Shown one piece after another: positions 7,736 to 16,441 of a stretch of 64,000 nt of DNA. The translations under genes and the position numbers were made by a program. Source of the stretch: Actinomadura sp. NAK00032 (lineage in GTDB: Bacteria > Actinomycetota > Actinomycetes > Streptosporangiales > Streptosporangiaceae); contig NZ_CP054932.1 of the NCBI RefSeq assembly GCF_013364275.1, forward strand, positions 3,844,001-3,908,000. The letters are read 5' to 3'. How positions within the stretch are numbered: position 1 is the first letter of the stretch; each line of letters begins with the position of its first letter. The notes under the pieces are model-generated. The model saw only the letters and a program-made list of their open reading frames with translations, was not told the origin of the DNA and made no database searches.

Positions 7736-9075
7736 GCGACGCGGTGGCCGGCCAGGTGGGCGAGGACCGACTGGTTCGCCTCCCACCCGTCCGGGAACTT
7801 CACCGGGACGCCCAGGTGCACCGGCTCGGACGACGGGTGCGCGTCCAGCAGCTCGGGGATGCCCGCCCGCGCCACCACCACGCACGCGTGCCGGTGCCGG
7901 GACGTGAGCACGCACAGCCGCCCCGACTCCAGGTGGAACGCGGTCGCGTCGCGCCGCCCCGACAGCGGGTGCAGCACGACCGTCACGTCGTACTCGCGGC
8001 CCTGCAGCCGGTTCGCGGTGTCGACGGTGATGCCCTCGCCGTGCGGCCCGAGCGCGGCGCGGATCGCCGTCACCTGGTCGCGGTGCGCGGCGCCGATCGC
8101 GACGCGCGCGGCGTCCACCGGCGCCGACCCCTGCTCGGAGTGCGCGACCGGGCCGCGCTGCAGCAGCCGGACGGCGAGCGCCGCCGTCGCGCGGACCGCC
8201 TCGGCGTCGGTGCGCAGCGTGTGCCGCGCCGGCAGCTCGTACAGCGCCCAGCCCGTCGCCGCGGCCTCTTCGAGCGCGTGGTCGTAGGTGGTGCCCATGC
8301 CGCGCGCGCCGAACTCCAGCCGCCGGTCGCCCGGCCCCGTCCCGGCGCGGAACCCGGTGAAGGGGTAGAACGCCCGCGACACGACGGGCGCCGCCGACGC
8401 GGGCAGCCGCCACGACACCGGCAGCCGGTGGACGGGCAGGCCCGGGTTGTGCGCCAGCAGCACCGAGACGGCGCTGCGCATCGGGTCCCAGGTGAGGCCG
8501 GTCCAGCGTTCGACCTCGACCGTGGAGAACGGGTCGAGCTGGCCGGGGTCGCCGACGAACAGCGCCCGCTCGAACCGGCCGGCGATGCGCAGCAGCATGT
8601 CCGAGCGCATCTGGTACGCCTCGTCGACGATCGCCCACGGCCACGTCCCGTCCGACAGCGTCGCCCACTTCGCCGCCGTCGCGATCACCACGGTGTGCTC
8701 GGCGAGGTCGCCGGCCTTCTGCGCCACCCGCACCTGCGGATGCGCCAGGACCCGCTCGGACGGCGCGTAGCCCGACGCCGACAGCCGCCCCAGCGTGATC
8801 GCGGGGTGCTTGCCCGCGATCCGCTCGATGAGGTCGTCGACCTGCTCGTTGGTCTGCGCCACGATCATCAGCCGCTCGCCGGCCTCGGCCAGGTGCGCGG
8901 CGGCGCGGACCACGAGCGTCGACTTGCCCGCGCCGGGCGGCGAGTCGACCACCACGCCGCGGTGGCCGCCCGCGAGGTCGGCGAGGACGGCGTCGACGAC
9001 CCGTCCCGCGGCCACCGACGGATCCAGGTCGCCCGCGTTCACCGGGAGCAGCCGGCGGCCCGCGTGCCCGCTCAC
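7726..9075 (-). CDS. Superfamily 1 helicase/ATPase of a four-gene cassette
   Basis: A 449-residue SF1 helicase of the compact Upf1/DNA2-like kind. Walker A SPPGAGKST (Lys near 51), motif Ia VAQTNEQVDD, DEAY as Walker B, motif III GDPGQLDPF, motif IV SWRLP, motif V/VI GREYDVTVVL and VLTSRHRHA can all be read. No accessory zinc or nuclease domain is present. The GTG at 9075 overlaps the upstream stop by four bases (GTGA) with GGAGGAGGA at good spacing; an ATG at 9081 touches that ribosome binding site and is less likely. It is the last gene of a coupled cassette with a RecB-like nuclease, suggesting joint nucleic-acid processing. Confidence 0.8.
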   Translation of the reverse strand: MSGHAGRRLLPVNAGDLDPSVAAGRVVDAVLADLAGGHRGVVVDSPPGAGKSTLVVRAAAHLAEAGERLMIVAQTNEQVDDLIERIAGKHPAITLGRLSASGYAPSERVLAHPQVRVAQKAGDLAEHTVVIATAAKWATLSDGTWPWAIVDEAYQMRSDMLLRIAGRFERALFVGDPGQLDPFSTVEVERWTGLTWDPMRSAVSVLLAHNPGLPVHRLPVSWRLPASAAPVVSRAFYPFTGFRAGTGPGDRRLEFGARGMGTTYDHALEEAAATGWALYELPARHTLRTDAEAVRATAALAVRLLQRGPVAHSEQGSAPVDAARVAIGAAHRDQVTAIRAALGPHGEGITVDTANRLQGREYDVTVVLHPLSGRRDATAFHLESGRLCVLTSRHRHACVVVARAGIPELLDAHPSSEPVHLGVPVKFPDGWEANQSVLAHLAGHRVAGG

Positions 9076-10544
9076 GCCCATTCCTCCTCCGCGTCCTCGC
9101 CGGTCGGCGTGTACTCGCCGGGCGGCCCGCCGTGCGTCCACGGCGTGTCCTCGCGGTCGGGGAACTTCGCCGCGCCGAACGAGCCCTCCGACAGCGAGGT
9201 GAAGCAGACCCGCGCGCCCGCCGCCGGGACGGCGCCCGGCTCCGGCGTGAGCTTGCGGCCCATCCCGCCGGTCAGCTCCAGCAGCACGGAGCCGTCTGCG
9301 ATCTCCACGATCCTCCCCTTGAGCGCGGGCCGCGCCGCGCTGCACACGGTCGTCCCGACGTCGAGCCGCACCGGGTCCGCCGTGCCGACCCGCAGCAGCG
9401 GGCGCAGCTTGGGGCGCTTGCCCGTCTCGTCGAGCCGGGCCGGGTCGCACTCGGTGACCGTCCCGCCGAACGCCGCGCCGGCCAGCCGGTGCTCGGCCAT
9501 GACCAGCGGGTCGTCGAACGCCCGCTGCGCGTCGTAGGCGTCCTGCGCCCGCTCGAGGTCGTGCAGCCGCCGGGCCGCGCGGACGGGCGGGTCGCGGCGC
9601 GCCTGAGGATACGCCTCGCCGAACGTCTGGTGGTAATAGGTGAAGGCGTCCCGGTCGCGCTCCCAGCGGCGCGGCACGCTCGCGCCCTCCGGCAGCGCAC
9701 GGAGCAGCTCGACGCCCCGCCACATCAGCTCCCATGTCGGGGTGAGCTGCCCGGCGAGGACGTCCCGCAGCCGCTCCTCGGCGCGCGAGCGCGGGCCGGC
9801 CCGGTCGTAGGCGGCGATCGCGGGTGCGAGGACCTCGTTGTCGAACGTCGGGTCGGTGGTCGGCCCCGCGGGCGGGCACAGGACGGGGTCCTCGGCGCGG
9901 GCCGCGGCGGCCGGGCCGTCCATGCCGTCCGGCGGGGCGATCCAGCCCGCCAGCGCCGCGAGGTTGCCGTCCTCCAGCGAGCTCTGGCCCGTCGCCCAGT
10001 GCAGCCGCAGCGCCTCCGTCATCGCCATCAGCAGCGACGACCCGGGGTGGTCGAACCGCTCGGCGAACCACGTCAGCCACCGGCCGAGCACCGGCACCGC
10101 CGGATCGACGGCGTACGGGCCCTCCGTGCTGCGAAACCGCGTGGACCGGCCCATCAGCCGCAGGAACGCGACCCCGCCCCGGTTCGGGACGAGCAGCTGC
10201 GGCGCGTCCCCGTACCGGATCCGCTCCTCGCCCTCCTTGCCCGGCGGGAGCTGCTCCACCTCGCCCCGGCTGGTCTCGATGTGGTTCAGGACGAGCCGGC
10301 CGAGCGCGGCGGCGAACCCGAACCGCAGGTCGCGGTTGCGCGGCTGCGGCACGACCAGCAGCGTCGGAGCGTCCGGCGCGCTCCCGGCCATCACGGCGAG
10401 CGGCGCCGCCGCCTCCCCGGCCAGCTTCAGCGGGACCAGCACCAGCGGCGCGTCGGACACCCGGCAGTGCCGCACGGTCGCGAGCGGCTGCGCGACCCCC
10501 GCGGCCGCCGCCTGCAACTGCGCGAGCGAGGACAGTGCGCTCAT
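9072..10544 (-). CDS. Unrecognised 490-residue protein of the nuclease-helicase cassette
   Basis: No family is recognised. The N-terminal half is mixed alpha/beta with hydrophobic strands (APLVLVPLKLAG, TLLVVPQPRN); the middle has conserved-looking aromatics (LGRWLTWFAERFDHPGSS, TYYHQTFGEAYPQAR); the C-terminal third contains short beta-rich elements (GRIVEIADGSVLLELTGGMG) that resemble an OB- or SH3-like barrel. It lies seven bases after the nuclease and overlaps the helicase start by four bases, so all are probably translated from one mRNA in linked amounts. A role as bridging or loading subunit between nuclease and helicase is inference from position only. Confidence 0.65.
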   Translation of the reverse strand: MSALSSLAQLQAAAAGVAQPLATVRHCRVSDAPLVLVPLKLAGEAAAPLAVMAGSAPDAPTLLVVPQPRNRDLRFGFAAALGRLVLNHIETSRGEVEQLPPGKEGEERIRYGDAPQLLVPNRGGVAFLRLMGRSTRFRSTEGPYAVDPAVPVLGRWLTWFAERFDHPGSSLLMAMTEALRLHWATGQSSLEDGNLAALAGWIAPPDGMDGPAAAARAEDPVLCPPAGPTTDPTFDNEVLAPAIAAYDRAGPRSRAEERLRDVLAGQLTPTWELMWRGVELLRALPEGASVPRRWERDRDAFTYYHQTFGEAYPQARRDPPVRAARRLHDLERAQDAYDAQRAFDDPLVMAEHRLAGAAFGGTVTECDPARLDETGKRPKLRPLLRVGTADPVRLDVGTTVCSAARPALKGRIVEIADGSVLLELTGGMGRKLTPEPGAVPAAGARVCFTSLSEGSFGAAKFPDREDTPWTHGGPPGEYTPTGEDAEEEWA

Positions 10545-10551
10545 CGACGGG

Positions 10552-11646
10552 TCACGCCGCCCCGTGCAGGGCCTCGGCGCGCAGCCGCGCGGCGGCGCGC
10601 AGCTGCTCGGCGGTCTCGGCCAGGTCGTCGGACGGCGTCAGCGAGCCGTCCGCCAGCGCCAGCGCCGTGCCGATCGTGTCGACACCGCCGAGGTCGTCGC
10701 GCACGGACCGGCCGAGCGCGCCCGTCGCGCCGCACGCGCGCGCCTCGTCCCGGCAGAACAGCGCCATCTCGCAGCCCGCCATGCACTCGGGCGAGTACCG
10801 GGCCTCCACCGCCTGGACCGACGCGGCCAGCTCCTCGCCGTCCTCGAACGTCAGCCCGTCGGGCAGCTCGGCCAGCAGCGCGTCGACGCGGGTGAGCCGC
10901 GCGAGCTGCCGTTCGAGGACGGCGAGCTGCGGCCGCACGTCCAGCGGCGTCGCCGTCGGGCGGTTGGAGAAGTTCTCCGGGCAGACCAGGAACACCTCGT
11001 GCGACACCCGCGCCGGGTCGTGCCCGAGCTCGGCCACCAGCCGGCGCAGCGCCAGCACGTACACCGCCGACTGGCGAGCCGCCGCCGCGACCTGCTCCGG
11101 CTCGGCCTGCCCGTCCACGACGGCGAACGACTTGATCTCGATGACGTGCAGCCGGCCCGCGAGCTGGAACGCGATGACGTCCGGCTCCAGGTAGGCCGGG
11201 GACCCGGCGATCTCCAGCCGCAGCAGCGGATGGTCGAACAGCGTGCCCTCGCCCGACTCCAGCGCGCGGGCGAGCAGCCGCCGCGTCCGCGAGTGCCGCA
11301 GCTCCCGGCCCTCGTTGCCCGCGACCACCTCCAGGTCGTCGTAGGCGACCTCCGGCACGTCGAGGCCGAGCCGCTCGCGCAGCAGCGTCAGCAGCTCCGC
11401 GCACCCGTCCGCCTTCACCTGCGCCTCGAACGCGTTCCCGCGCGTGATCGCGAACTGCGACTGGCCGAACGGCGCGGGGAACCCCAGGGCCCGCGCCACC
11501 GCGTCCTTGTCGACGCCCGCCGCGTCCATCAGCCCGCGCCGGGCGCAGCCCGGGTTGGACGTCAGCGCGGCGATCGTGCGGGCGTCGTGGTTGCGCGGGG
11601 GAGTGCCGCCGCGCAGCCGGTCCAGGTCCGGTGCGGTGTCGGTCAT
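10552..11646 (-). CDS. RecB/Cas4-type PD-(D/E)XK nuclease with Fe-S-type cysteines
   Basis: A 364-residue protein with every signature of the RecB/Cas4 nuclease class: RGNAFE (Gly70, Glu74), metal-binding Asp156 in EPDVIAF, Glu170-Ile-Lys172 in VIEIKSF, and the QxxxY motif as Gln192 to Tyr196. One cysteine before the core (Cys34 in NPGCARRG) and a cluster after it (CMAGCEMALFC, Cys288, 292 and 298, plus Cys305) match the iron-sulfur arrangement of Cas4 and AddB. The start ATG at 11646 overlaps the previous stop (ATGA) behind GGAGAG. There is no CRISPR array or cas1/cas2 here, so a Cas4 role in spacer acquisition is not supported. Confidence 0.8.
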   Translation of the reverse strand: MTDTAPDLDRLRGGTPPRNHDARTIAALTSNPGCARRGLMDAAGVDKDAVARALGFPAPFGQSQFAITRGNAFEAQVKADGCAELLTLLRERLGLDVPEVAYDDLEVVAGNEGRELRHSRTRRLLARALESGEGTLFDHPLLRLEIAGSPAYLEPDVIAFQLAGRLHVIEIKSFAVVDGQAEPEQVAAAARQSAVYVLALRRLVAELGHDPARVSHEVFLVCPENFSNRPTATPLDVRPQLAVLERQLARLTRVDALLAELPDGLTFEDGEELAASVQAVEARYSPECMAGCEMALFCRDEARACGATGALGRSVRDDLGGVDTIGTALALADGSLTPSDDLAETAEQLRAAARLRAEALHGAA

Positions 11647-12542
11647 CGGTCCGTCTCTCCGTTGAGGGCAGGGCGCCGCCCGGAGGCCCGCACGGCGCGC
11701 AGCCGGCTGCCGAACAGCCGCTCCGCGTCGTCGAGCCGCTCCCGGGCGCGGGCCGCGGCGGACCCGCGGCGCCGCAGGTCCGGTTCGCGGTGCACGTCCA
11801 GTTCGGCCCGGGCGGCGGCGGCGAGCGCCTCCGGATCGGCCGTACCGACCGTACCGGTGACCGCGCCGGGAATGTTGGACGCGAAACGCCACAGCAGCCG
11901 CTGCACGTCCGGGGACGGCGTCCCGCGCCCGGCGTGCTCGGCGAGGCGCACCGCGGCGGTGAGGAAGTCGGTGCGCGGGCTCAGCGGGCCGACGATCCGC
12001 CGCTCCAGCGGCCAGGTGCTCACGGTGAGCAGCCCGCGCGCGGGGGCGAGCAGGTCGGCGGTCAGCGCGGCGCACAGGTAGTACGGCCGCGCGTACGGCG
12101 CGGTGCGGAACGAGCGCTCCTCGTCGCGGCGCAGGCTCGTCAGCCGGGACCCCGCGATCTCGCCGGGGAAGAACGCCGCGTACACCGACCCGATCAGCTT
12201 CGGCGCCGCCGGCGCGCCGAGCAGCGTCAGCGCCTGGTGGACCTGGTCGCGGACGGGCAGCAGCCCGCGCCCGCCGCGCTCACGGTCGCCGCGTCCGCGG
12301 TGGTCGGGTTCGCGGTCGTCGCGGTCGCCGCGGCGGGGCTCCGGGTCGGTGCCGCCGTCGCCGAGGACGGCCTCGTCCCATGCCTGCTCGGCCTCGCGGA
12401 GCCGGGCGCGCAGGCCGCGCGCCTCCCGCCGGTCGCCGGTGGCCACGGCGCGCCGGACGGCGGCGCGCAGCTCGGTGATGCGCGCCTCCAGCTCGTCGGG
12501 GGTCGGGGCGCCGGAGGCCGGGCCGCCGGGGGGCGGGGACAT
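11643..12542 (-). CDS. Unrecognised first gene of the nuclease-helicase cassette
   Basis: A 299-residue cytosolic protein. Residues about 18-65 form a charged Arg/Glu-rich helix (ELEARITELRAAVRR to LREAEQAWDEAV) likely to be a coiled coil; a short acidic/basic disordered linker (RRGDRDDREPDHRGRGDRE) follows; the rest is a mostly helical domain with a conserved-looking YAAFFPGEIAGSRLTSLRRDEERSF segment. No known domain was identified. ATG 12542 is preferred; an in-frame TTG at 12572 is possible. Its stop overlaps the nuclease start, and it heads the transcription unit, as sensor or DNA-binding subunits of such cassettes often do; that role is inference. Confidence 0.6.
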   Translation of the reverse strand: MSPPPGGPASGAPTPDELEARITELRAAVRRAVATGDRREARGLRARLREAEQAWDEAVLGDGGTDPEPRRGDRDDREPDHRGRGDRERGGRGLLPVRDQVHQALTLLGAPAAPKLIGSVYAAFFPGEIAGSRLTSLRRDEERSFRTAPYARPYYLCAALTADLLAPARGLLTVSTWPLERRIVGPLSPRTDFLTAAVRLAEHAGRGTPSPDVQRLLWRFASNIPGAVTGTVGTADPEALAAAARAELDVHREPDLRRRGSAAARARERLDDAERLFGSRLRAVRASGRRPALNGETDR

Positions 12543-12608
12543 GGCGCAGACAGTACAGGTACTTCCGGACAATTCCAGTGTTTTCCAGTTTGCGGCGGCG
12601 GAGCGGGG

Positions 12609-13226
12609 TCAGCGCGGCCTGCGCCACACGATGGAGTACCGCCACAGCAGGTGCCGGCGGAAGGCGGCGCCGGGCAGCAGCCGCAGCGCCTCGTCGCGCA
12701 CCTCGTCCCAGGTCATCGCCGGGTCGAGGACCGGTGCGCCCGGATCGCCCGCGCGCCGCCGGTTGCGCAGCCGCAGGACGTGGTGCGCCGGGAGGCCGAG
12801 CGCCGAGAACGTCCAGTCGCGCGCGCCGCGGTTGTTCGCCAGGCCGATGACGACCAGGCTTCCGCCCGGCCGGACGGCGTCGCGCATCGCGGTCAGGCCC
12901 TTCACGAAGTCCATGTGGTGGATGGCGGCGACGCTGCACACGAAGTCGTAGTGGCCCTCCGGCAGGTCGTGCTCCAGGAGGCCGGCCTCGACGAAGCGGG
13001 CGTTGCCGGCGCCCTCGCTCAGCCGCCGCGCCGTGGCGATCATCTCCGCCGACCGGTCCAGCCCGGTGACGCGGGCTGCGCGGGGCGCGAGGCGCCGCAC
13101 GAGCAGCCCGTCCCCGCAGCCGACGTCGAGGGCCTCGCCGCAGCCGCGCGGCACGTTGCGCAGGACGAGGCCGTGGTAGTGGACGTTGTGGTTCCAGTAG
13201 TCGGGGTTCGCGTGGTCGCGGGTCAT
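12609..13226 (-). CDS. Class I SAM-dependent methyltransferase
   Basis: A 205-residue methyltransferase. Motif I is ALDVGCGDGLLVRRL near residue 34, the acidic end of strand 2 is GLDRSAEM near 57, and post-motif regions appear as GHYDFVCSVAAIHH and RPGGSLVVIG. The pattern is that of small-molecule methyltransferases of the UbiE/Methyltransf_11 type; substrate unknown. ATG 13226 and GTG 13232 are both usable. It follows the VOC gene by 13 bases and is probably cotranscribed with it. Confidence 0.8.
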   Translation of the reverse strand: MTRDHANPDYWNHNVHYHGLVLRNVPRGCGEALDVGCGDGLLVRRLAPRAARVTGLDRSAEMIATARRLSEGAGNARFVEAGLLEHDLPEGHYDFVCSVAAIHHMDFVKGLTAMRDAVRPGGSLVVIGLANNRGARDWTFSALGLPAHHVLRLRNRRRAGDPGAPVLDPAMTWDEVRDEALRLLPGAAFRRHLLWRYSIVWRRPR

Positions 13227-13239
13227 GGTCACCGCCGGG

Positions 13240-13629
13240 TCAGGAGCGCGGGTCGCGGCGCAGGGGATGCCCCGCCGGGACCTCCACGATAACGATCTTG
13301 ACGCCGTCGGGGTCCTCGATCCACATCTCGACCAGGCCCCACGGCTCCTCCCGCGGCTCCCGGGCGACGCGCGCGCCTGCCGCGGCGAGCCGCTCGTGCT
13401 CGGCGCGCACGTCCCGGACCTGGAGCCAGATCAGCGGGGACGCCCCGGTCTCGCCCGCGCCGTGCCCCGACACCTCCAGGAAACCGGGGCCGAGGAAGAA
13501 CACGACGCCGGGGGAGTCGGCCGGGCCGAACTCCCGGTGCACGGCGAGGCCGAGCACGTCGCGGTAGAAGGCTTGGGTGCGCGCCGGGTCGGGCGGGCGC
13601 AGCAGGATGCGGCTGCTCAGAACGTCCAT
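13240..13629 (-). CDS. VOC-family (glyoxalase/bleomycin-resistance-like) protein
   Basis: A 129-residue VOC protein with the beta-alpha-beta-beta-beta signature: ILLRPPDPARTQAFYRDVLGL at residues about 7-27 and the closing strand VEMWIEDPDGVKIVIVEVP near the C-terminus, where the Glu is the usual metal ligand. Such proteins are dioxygenases, isomerases or drug-binding proteins, and the substrate cannot be read. The ATG at 13629 has GGATGGGG upstream. The methyltransferase gene begins just after it. Confidence 0.75.
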   Translation of the reverse strand: MDVLSSRILLRPPDPARTQAFYRDVLGLAVHREFGPADSPGVVFFLGPGFLEVSGHGAGETGASPLIWLQVRDVRAEHERLAAAGARVAREPREEPWGLVEMWIEDPDGVKIVIVEVPAGHPLRRDPRS

Positions 13630-13708
13630 GGCCCCATCCTCGCCCGCCACCGCCGGGCCCCGGCGCACCGCCACGCCCGCGCGGAGCCCGGCGGCGGGCG
13701 GGCCGGAG

Positions 13709-14575
13709 TCAGGCCGGGAAGCTCGCGCGGTAGGTGGCGGCCATGTCCTCGTCGCCGTGGCCCTGCTCGATGGCGCGCCGGAACCGCTCGCCGGAGGCGT
13801 CGTTGACGTCCACCCGGATCTTCGCCGCCTCCGCCGCCTCGTGGATGAGCCGGGTGTTGGTCTCGGCGTTGCGGACGGCGAAGCTCGGCTCGAAGTCGCC
13901 GGTGACCATGGCCTTCATCTTCGCCTGCAGGTAGACGCTGTCGAGCGGGCCGCCGGTGAGGACCTCGCCGAGCAGCGCCGGGTCCAGCCCGAGGCCCTTG
14001 GTCAGCGCGACGGACTCGGCCACGACCGAGGTGAGCGAGATGGCGTAGCTGACCGCGGCGAGCTTCAGCCGGGTGCCCGCGCCGCCGGCGCCGCTCTCGT
14101 CCAGCCACAGCGTCCGGGAGCCGACCGCGTCGAACACCGGGTCGAGGACGCCGCGCGCGTCCTGCGGTCCGGCGGCGAGCACCATGAGCCTGCCCTGCTC
14201 GGCGGGCTGCTTCGTGCCCTGGACGGGCGCGTCGACGAACGTCATGCCCCGCTCGGCGGCGAACGCGGCGAGCCGCTCCAGCGACGCGAGGCCGACCGTG
14301 CCCATCTGCGCCCAGACCTGGCCCCGCCGCAGCGAGGGCTCGGCGTCGGCCATCACCGACAGGGCGGTCTCGCCGTCCTTCAGCATGGTGATGACGACCT
14401 CGGCGCCCGCCACGGCCTCGGCGGGTGAGCCCGCCACGGTGGCGCCGTCGGCGGCGAGCGGCTCGGCCCGCGCGGGCGTCCGGTTCCAGGCGGCGACCCG
14501 GTGGCCGTCGCGGAGCAGGTTCCGGGCCATCGCCGCGCCCATGATCCCCGTGCCGAGCATCGCGATCTGCGTCAT
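13709..14575 (-). CDS. NAD(P)-dependent beta-hydroxyacid dehydrogenase (3-hydroxyisobutyrate dehydrogenase family)
   Basis: A 288-residue enzyme with the N-terminal Rossmann motif MLGTGIMGAAMARNLL (GxGxxG, residues 7-12), the substrate segment FVDAPVQGTKQPAEQG in place of the usual DAPVSGG, and the catalytic Lys in GAGTRLKLAAVSY. It belongs to the HIBADH/GarR/GlyR1 group; the altered DAPVQGTK loop means the substrate may differ from 3-hydroxyisobutyrate. Full length for the family. It is preceded by a short non-coding gap and appears monocistronic. Confidence 0.82.
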   Translation of the reverse strand: MTQIAMLGTGIMGAAMARNLLRDGHRVAAWNRTPARAEPLAADGATVAGSPAEAVAGAEVVITMLKDGETALSVMADAEPSLRRGQVWAQMGTVGLASLERLAAFAAERGMTFVDAPVQGTKQPAEQGRLMVLAAGPQDARGVLDPVFDAVGSRTLWLDESGAGGAGTRLKLAAVSYAISLTSVVAESVALTKGLGLDPALLGEVLTGGPLDSVYLQAKMKAMVTGDFEPSFAVRNAETNTRLIHEAAEAAKIRVDVNDASGERFRRAIEQGHGDEDMAATYRASFPA

Positions 14576-14696
14576 CTCGCCCTCCCAATTTTGGACTGTT
14601 CAGTTCATAACCGTGCGGTGGCAATCCTGGCACACGGCTGCGCGTCGCGCATCATGAAGGACCTACCCAGCGGTGGGCGGACGAGCGGCGGGCCGG

Positions 14697-15773
14697 TCAG
14701 CCGTAGGCGTGGCCGTCGTCCGGCGCGTCGGCGTACGCGTCGGTGTACGGCGCGGCGAACGCGTCGAGGGTGCGGTCGAGCTGCGCCGACCACCACGCCA
14801 CCAGCGCCGCGGCGCCGCGGCCGCCCGCGCCGTTCTCGCCCAGGTACCGGTGCCGCAGGGGCGCGACGTCGCAGAGCCGCTCCCACCACTCGCGGTGCAC
14901 GGCGGCCTGGATCTGCCCCGCGTCCAGCGGGTACGCGGACCGGTGCCCGCGCACGAACGCCTGCACGCGGTCGAGGTCGAGACCGCGCTCGTCGTCGCAG
15001 GCGAACAGCCGCGCCGCCGAGCGGACGACCTCGCCCGCGACCGGGCCCGTCGTCAGCCCGTCCCAGCCGAGGACGGCCGTCACGTTGCCCGACCCGCCGT
15101 AGCGCAGGTGCCCGGCGTGGAACGAGCCGTGCAGGTGCCCGACCGTGCTCACCTCGATGTCGGGCGGCTGGTGCCCGGCGAACTCGGCGAGCAGGTCGCG
15201 GCGCTCGCGCAGCCGGCGCGCGGTCAGCGCGTCGAAGTCGGTGCCGTCGCCGTCGCCGGGGACGTCCGCCAGCATCCGCGCGACGGCGGCGGCCGCGGCG
15301 TCGGCGCGCGGCGTCGGCACCAGCATGCTCTGCTGGACGGGCGCGGTCAGCTCGTCCAGTGCCGCGTGCAGCCGGCCGAGCAGCGCGCCGAGCGCCTCGC
15401 AGCCCGCGAACGTCAGCTCCAGCCCGCCGCGCCCCCGGCCGCCGACCCACGGGTACAGGACGTAGCCGCGGCCGGCGGCGGTGACCAGCGTCCGGCCGCC
15501 GCGCGCCGGCAGCGGCGCGAGCACCGGCAGCCCCGCCGCGTCCAGCGCGGCGGTGACGGTGTGCTGGAAGCGGATGCGGCGCCGGTCGGGCTCGGCGTAC
15601 TCGCGGAGGAAGAACGCCCCCGCGTCGGCGTCGACCCGCCAGCACCGGCGGCCGGACCCGGCGGGCACGGGGGTCACCGCCCCGGCGCCGGCGTCCCAGC
15701 GCCGCAGCAGCCGCGGCGGCACCGGATCGGTGTCGGCACTCGGGCGGGTCTCAGTGCTCTGCGACGTGGGCAC
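14697..15773 (-). CDS. APH/CotS-like phosphotransferase-fold protein, catalytic loop degenerate
   Basis: A 358-residue protein with the aminoglycoside-phosphotransferase fold: an N-lobe with FFLREYAE as the nucleotide-binding strand, a hinge YVLYPWVGG, and a C-lobe catalytic loop reading VGHLHGSFHAGHLRY. In active family members this is HGDxHxxN; here the Asp is Ser and the Asn is Leu, and the following metal Asp appears in GWDGL. The residue changes suggest a weak kinase or a binding protein only. Length is normal. The gene is isolated between the dehydrogenase and the DDN-type reductase. Confidence 0.68.
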   Translation of the reverse strand: MPTSQSTETRPSADTDPVPPRLLRRWDAGAGAVTPVPAGSGRRCWRVDADAGAFFLREYAEPDRRRIRFQHTVTAALDAAGLPVLAPLPARGGRTLVTAAGRGYVLYPWVGGRGRGGLELTFAGCEALGALLGRLHAALDELTAPVQQSMLVPTPRADAAAAAVARMLADVPGDGDGTDFDALTARRLRERRDLLAEFAGHQPPDIEVSTVGHLHGSFHAGHLRYGGSGNVTAVLGWDGLTTGPVAGEVVRSAARLFACDDERGLDLDRVQAFVRGHRSAYPLDAGQIQAAVHREWWERLCDVAPLRHRYLGENGAGGRGAAALVAWWSAQLDRTLDAFAAPYTDAYADAPDDGHAYG

Positions 15774-15897
15774 CTCGGCACCTCGGCTGCGTCGGCGGAC
15801 GGCGGTCGAATGGATGTTCTACGACGACGCTACACGCCCCGCCCGCGCCGCGAAAGTGAACCCGCACGCGCCGCCGCGGCGAACCCGCGTCCGGCGG

Positions 15898-16299
15898 TCA
15901 GACGCGCTCCAGCACCACCACGGGGATCTCGCGGCTCGTCTTCTTCTGGTACTCGTCGTAGTCGGGCCAGACCGCGGCCATCTTCCGCCACATCGCCGGC
16001 TTCTCCTCCGGCGTCGCGGTGCGGGCGCGAGCCGTGAACTTGTCGCCCTTCACCTGCACCTTCACCTCCGGGTCCGCCTCCAGGTTCCGGAACCAGAGCG
16101 GCGGCTCGTCGGCGCCGCCCTTGGACGCGACGATGAGGTAGGCGTCGCCGTCGGGCTGGTAGATGAGCGGCGTCGTGCGCTCCTTGCCGGTCTTGCGGCC
16201 CGTCGTGGTGAGCAGCAGCGTCGTCGTGCCCTGCCAGTCGTGCCCTTCCGCGCCGTCGGTCTCCTGGTAGCGCCGGACGTGTTCCTCGCCGTACAGCAT
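15898..16299 (-). CDS. Deazaflavin (F420)-dependent nitroreductase-family protein (DDN type)
   Basis: A 133-residue protein of the actinobacterial DDN/AclR group: TTLLLTTTGRKTGKERTTPLIY (residues about 24-45) and DAYLIVASKGGADEPPLWFRNL are the characteristic split-barrel cofactor-binding segments. Members use F420H2 to reduce quinones or nitroaromatics near the membrane. The ATG at 16299 sits nine bases after GAGGAGG; the ATG six codons upstream overlaps that ribosome binding site and is rejected. Together with the LLM enzymes it shows that the organism relies on F420 chemistry. Confidence 0.85.
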   Translation of the reverse strand: MLYGEEHVRRYQETDGAEGHDWQGTTTLLLTTTGRKTGKERTTPLIYQPDGDAYLIVASKGGADEPPLWFRNLEADPEVKVQVKGDKFTARARTATPEEKPAMWRKMAAVWPDYDEYQKKTSREIPVVVLERV

Positions 16300-16441
16300 G
16301 GTTCCGTACCTCCTCATGGCTCCGGCCGTTGTGCGGCCACCGGTGTAACCCCCGGACTCCCGATGACCTTCCCAGGGGCGCGCCTCTCAAGCCGCGGCTT
16401 CGCGGCTGCCCGGCGGGCGCGCCGGTCATTACGCTGGGCCG

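Noticed and set aside
6325..9537. Open frame of over 1,000 codons opposite the ABC ATPase and helicase genes
   Set aside because: Antisense or alternate-frame shadow produced by high third-position GC; it runs through genes with clear motifs on both strands. Many other long frames were dropped for the same reason, for example 2088-3377 minus and 3399-4934 minus.
10552..11646. Calling the nuclease Cas4
   Set aside because: The motifs fit the class, but there is no CRISPR array or adaptation gene and the cassette partners are different, so only the broader RecB/Cas4-type name is justified.
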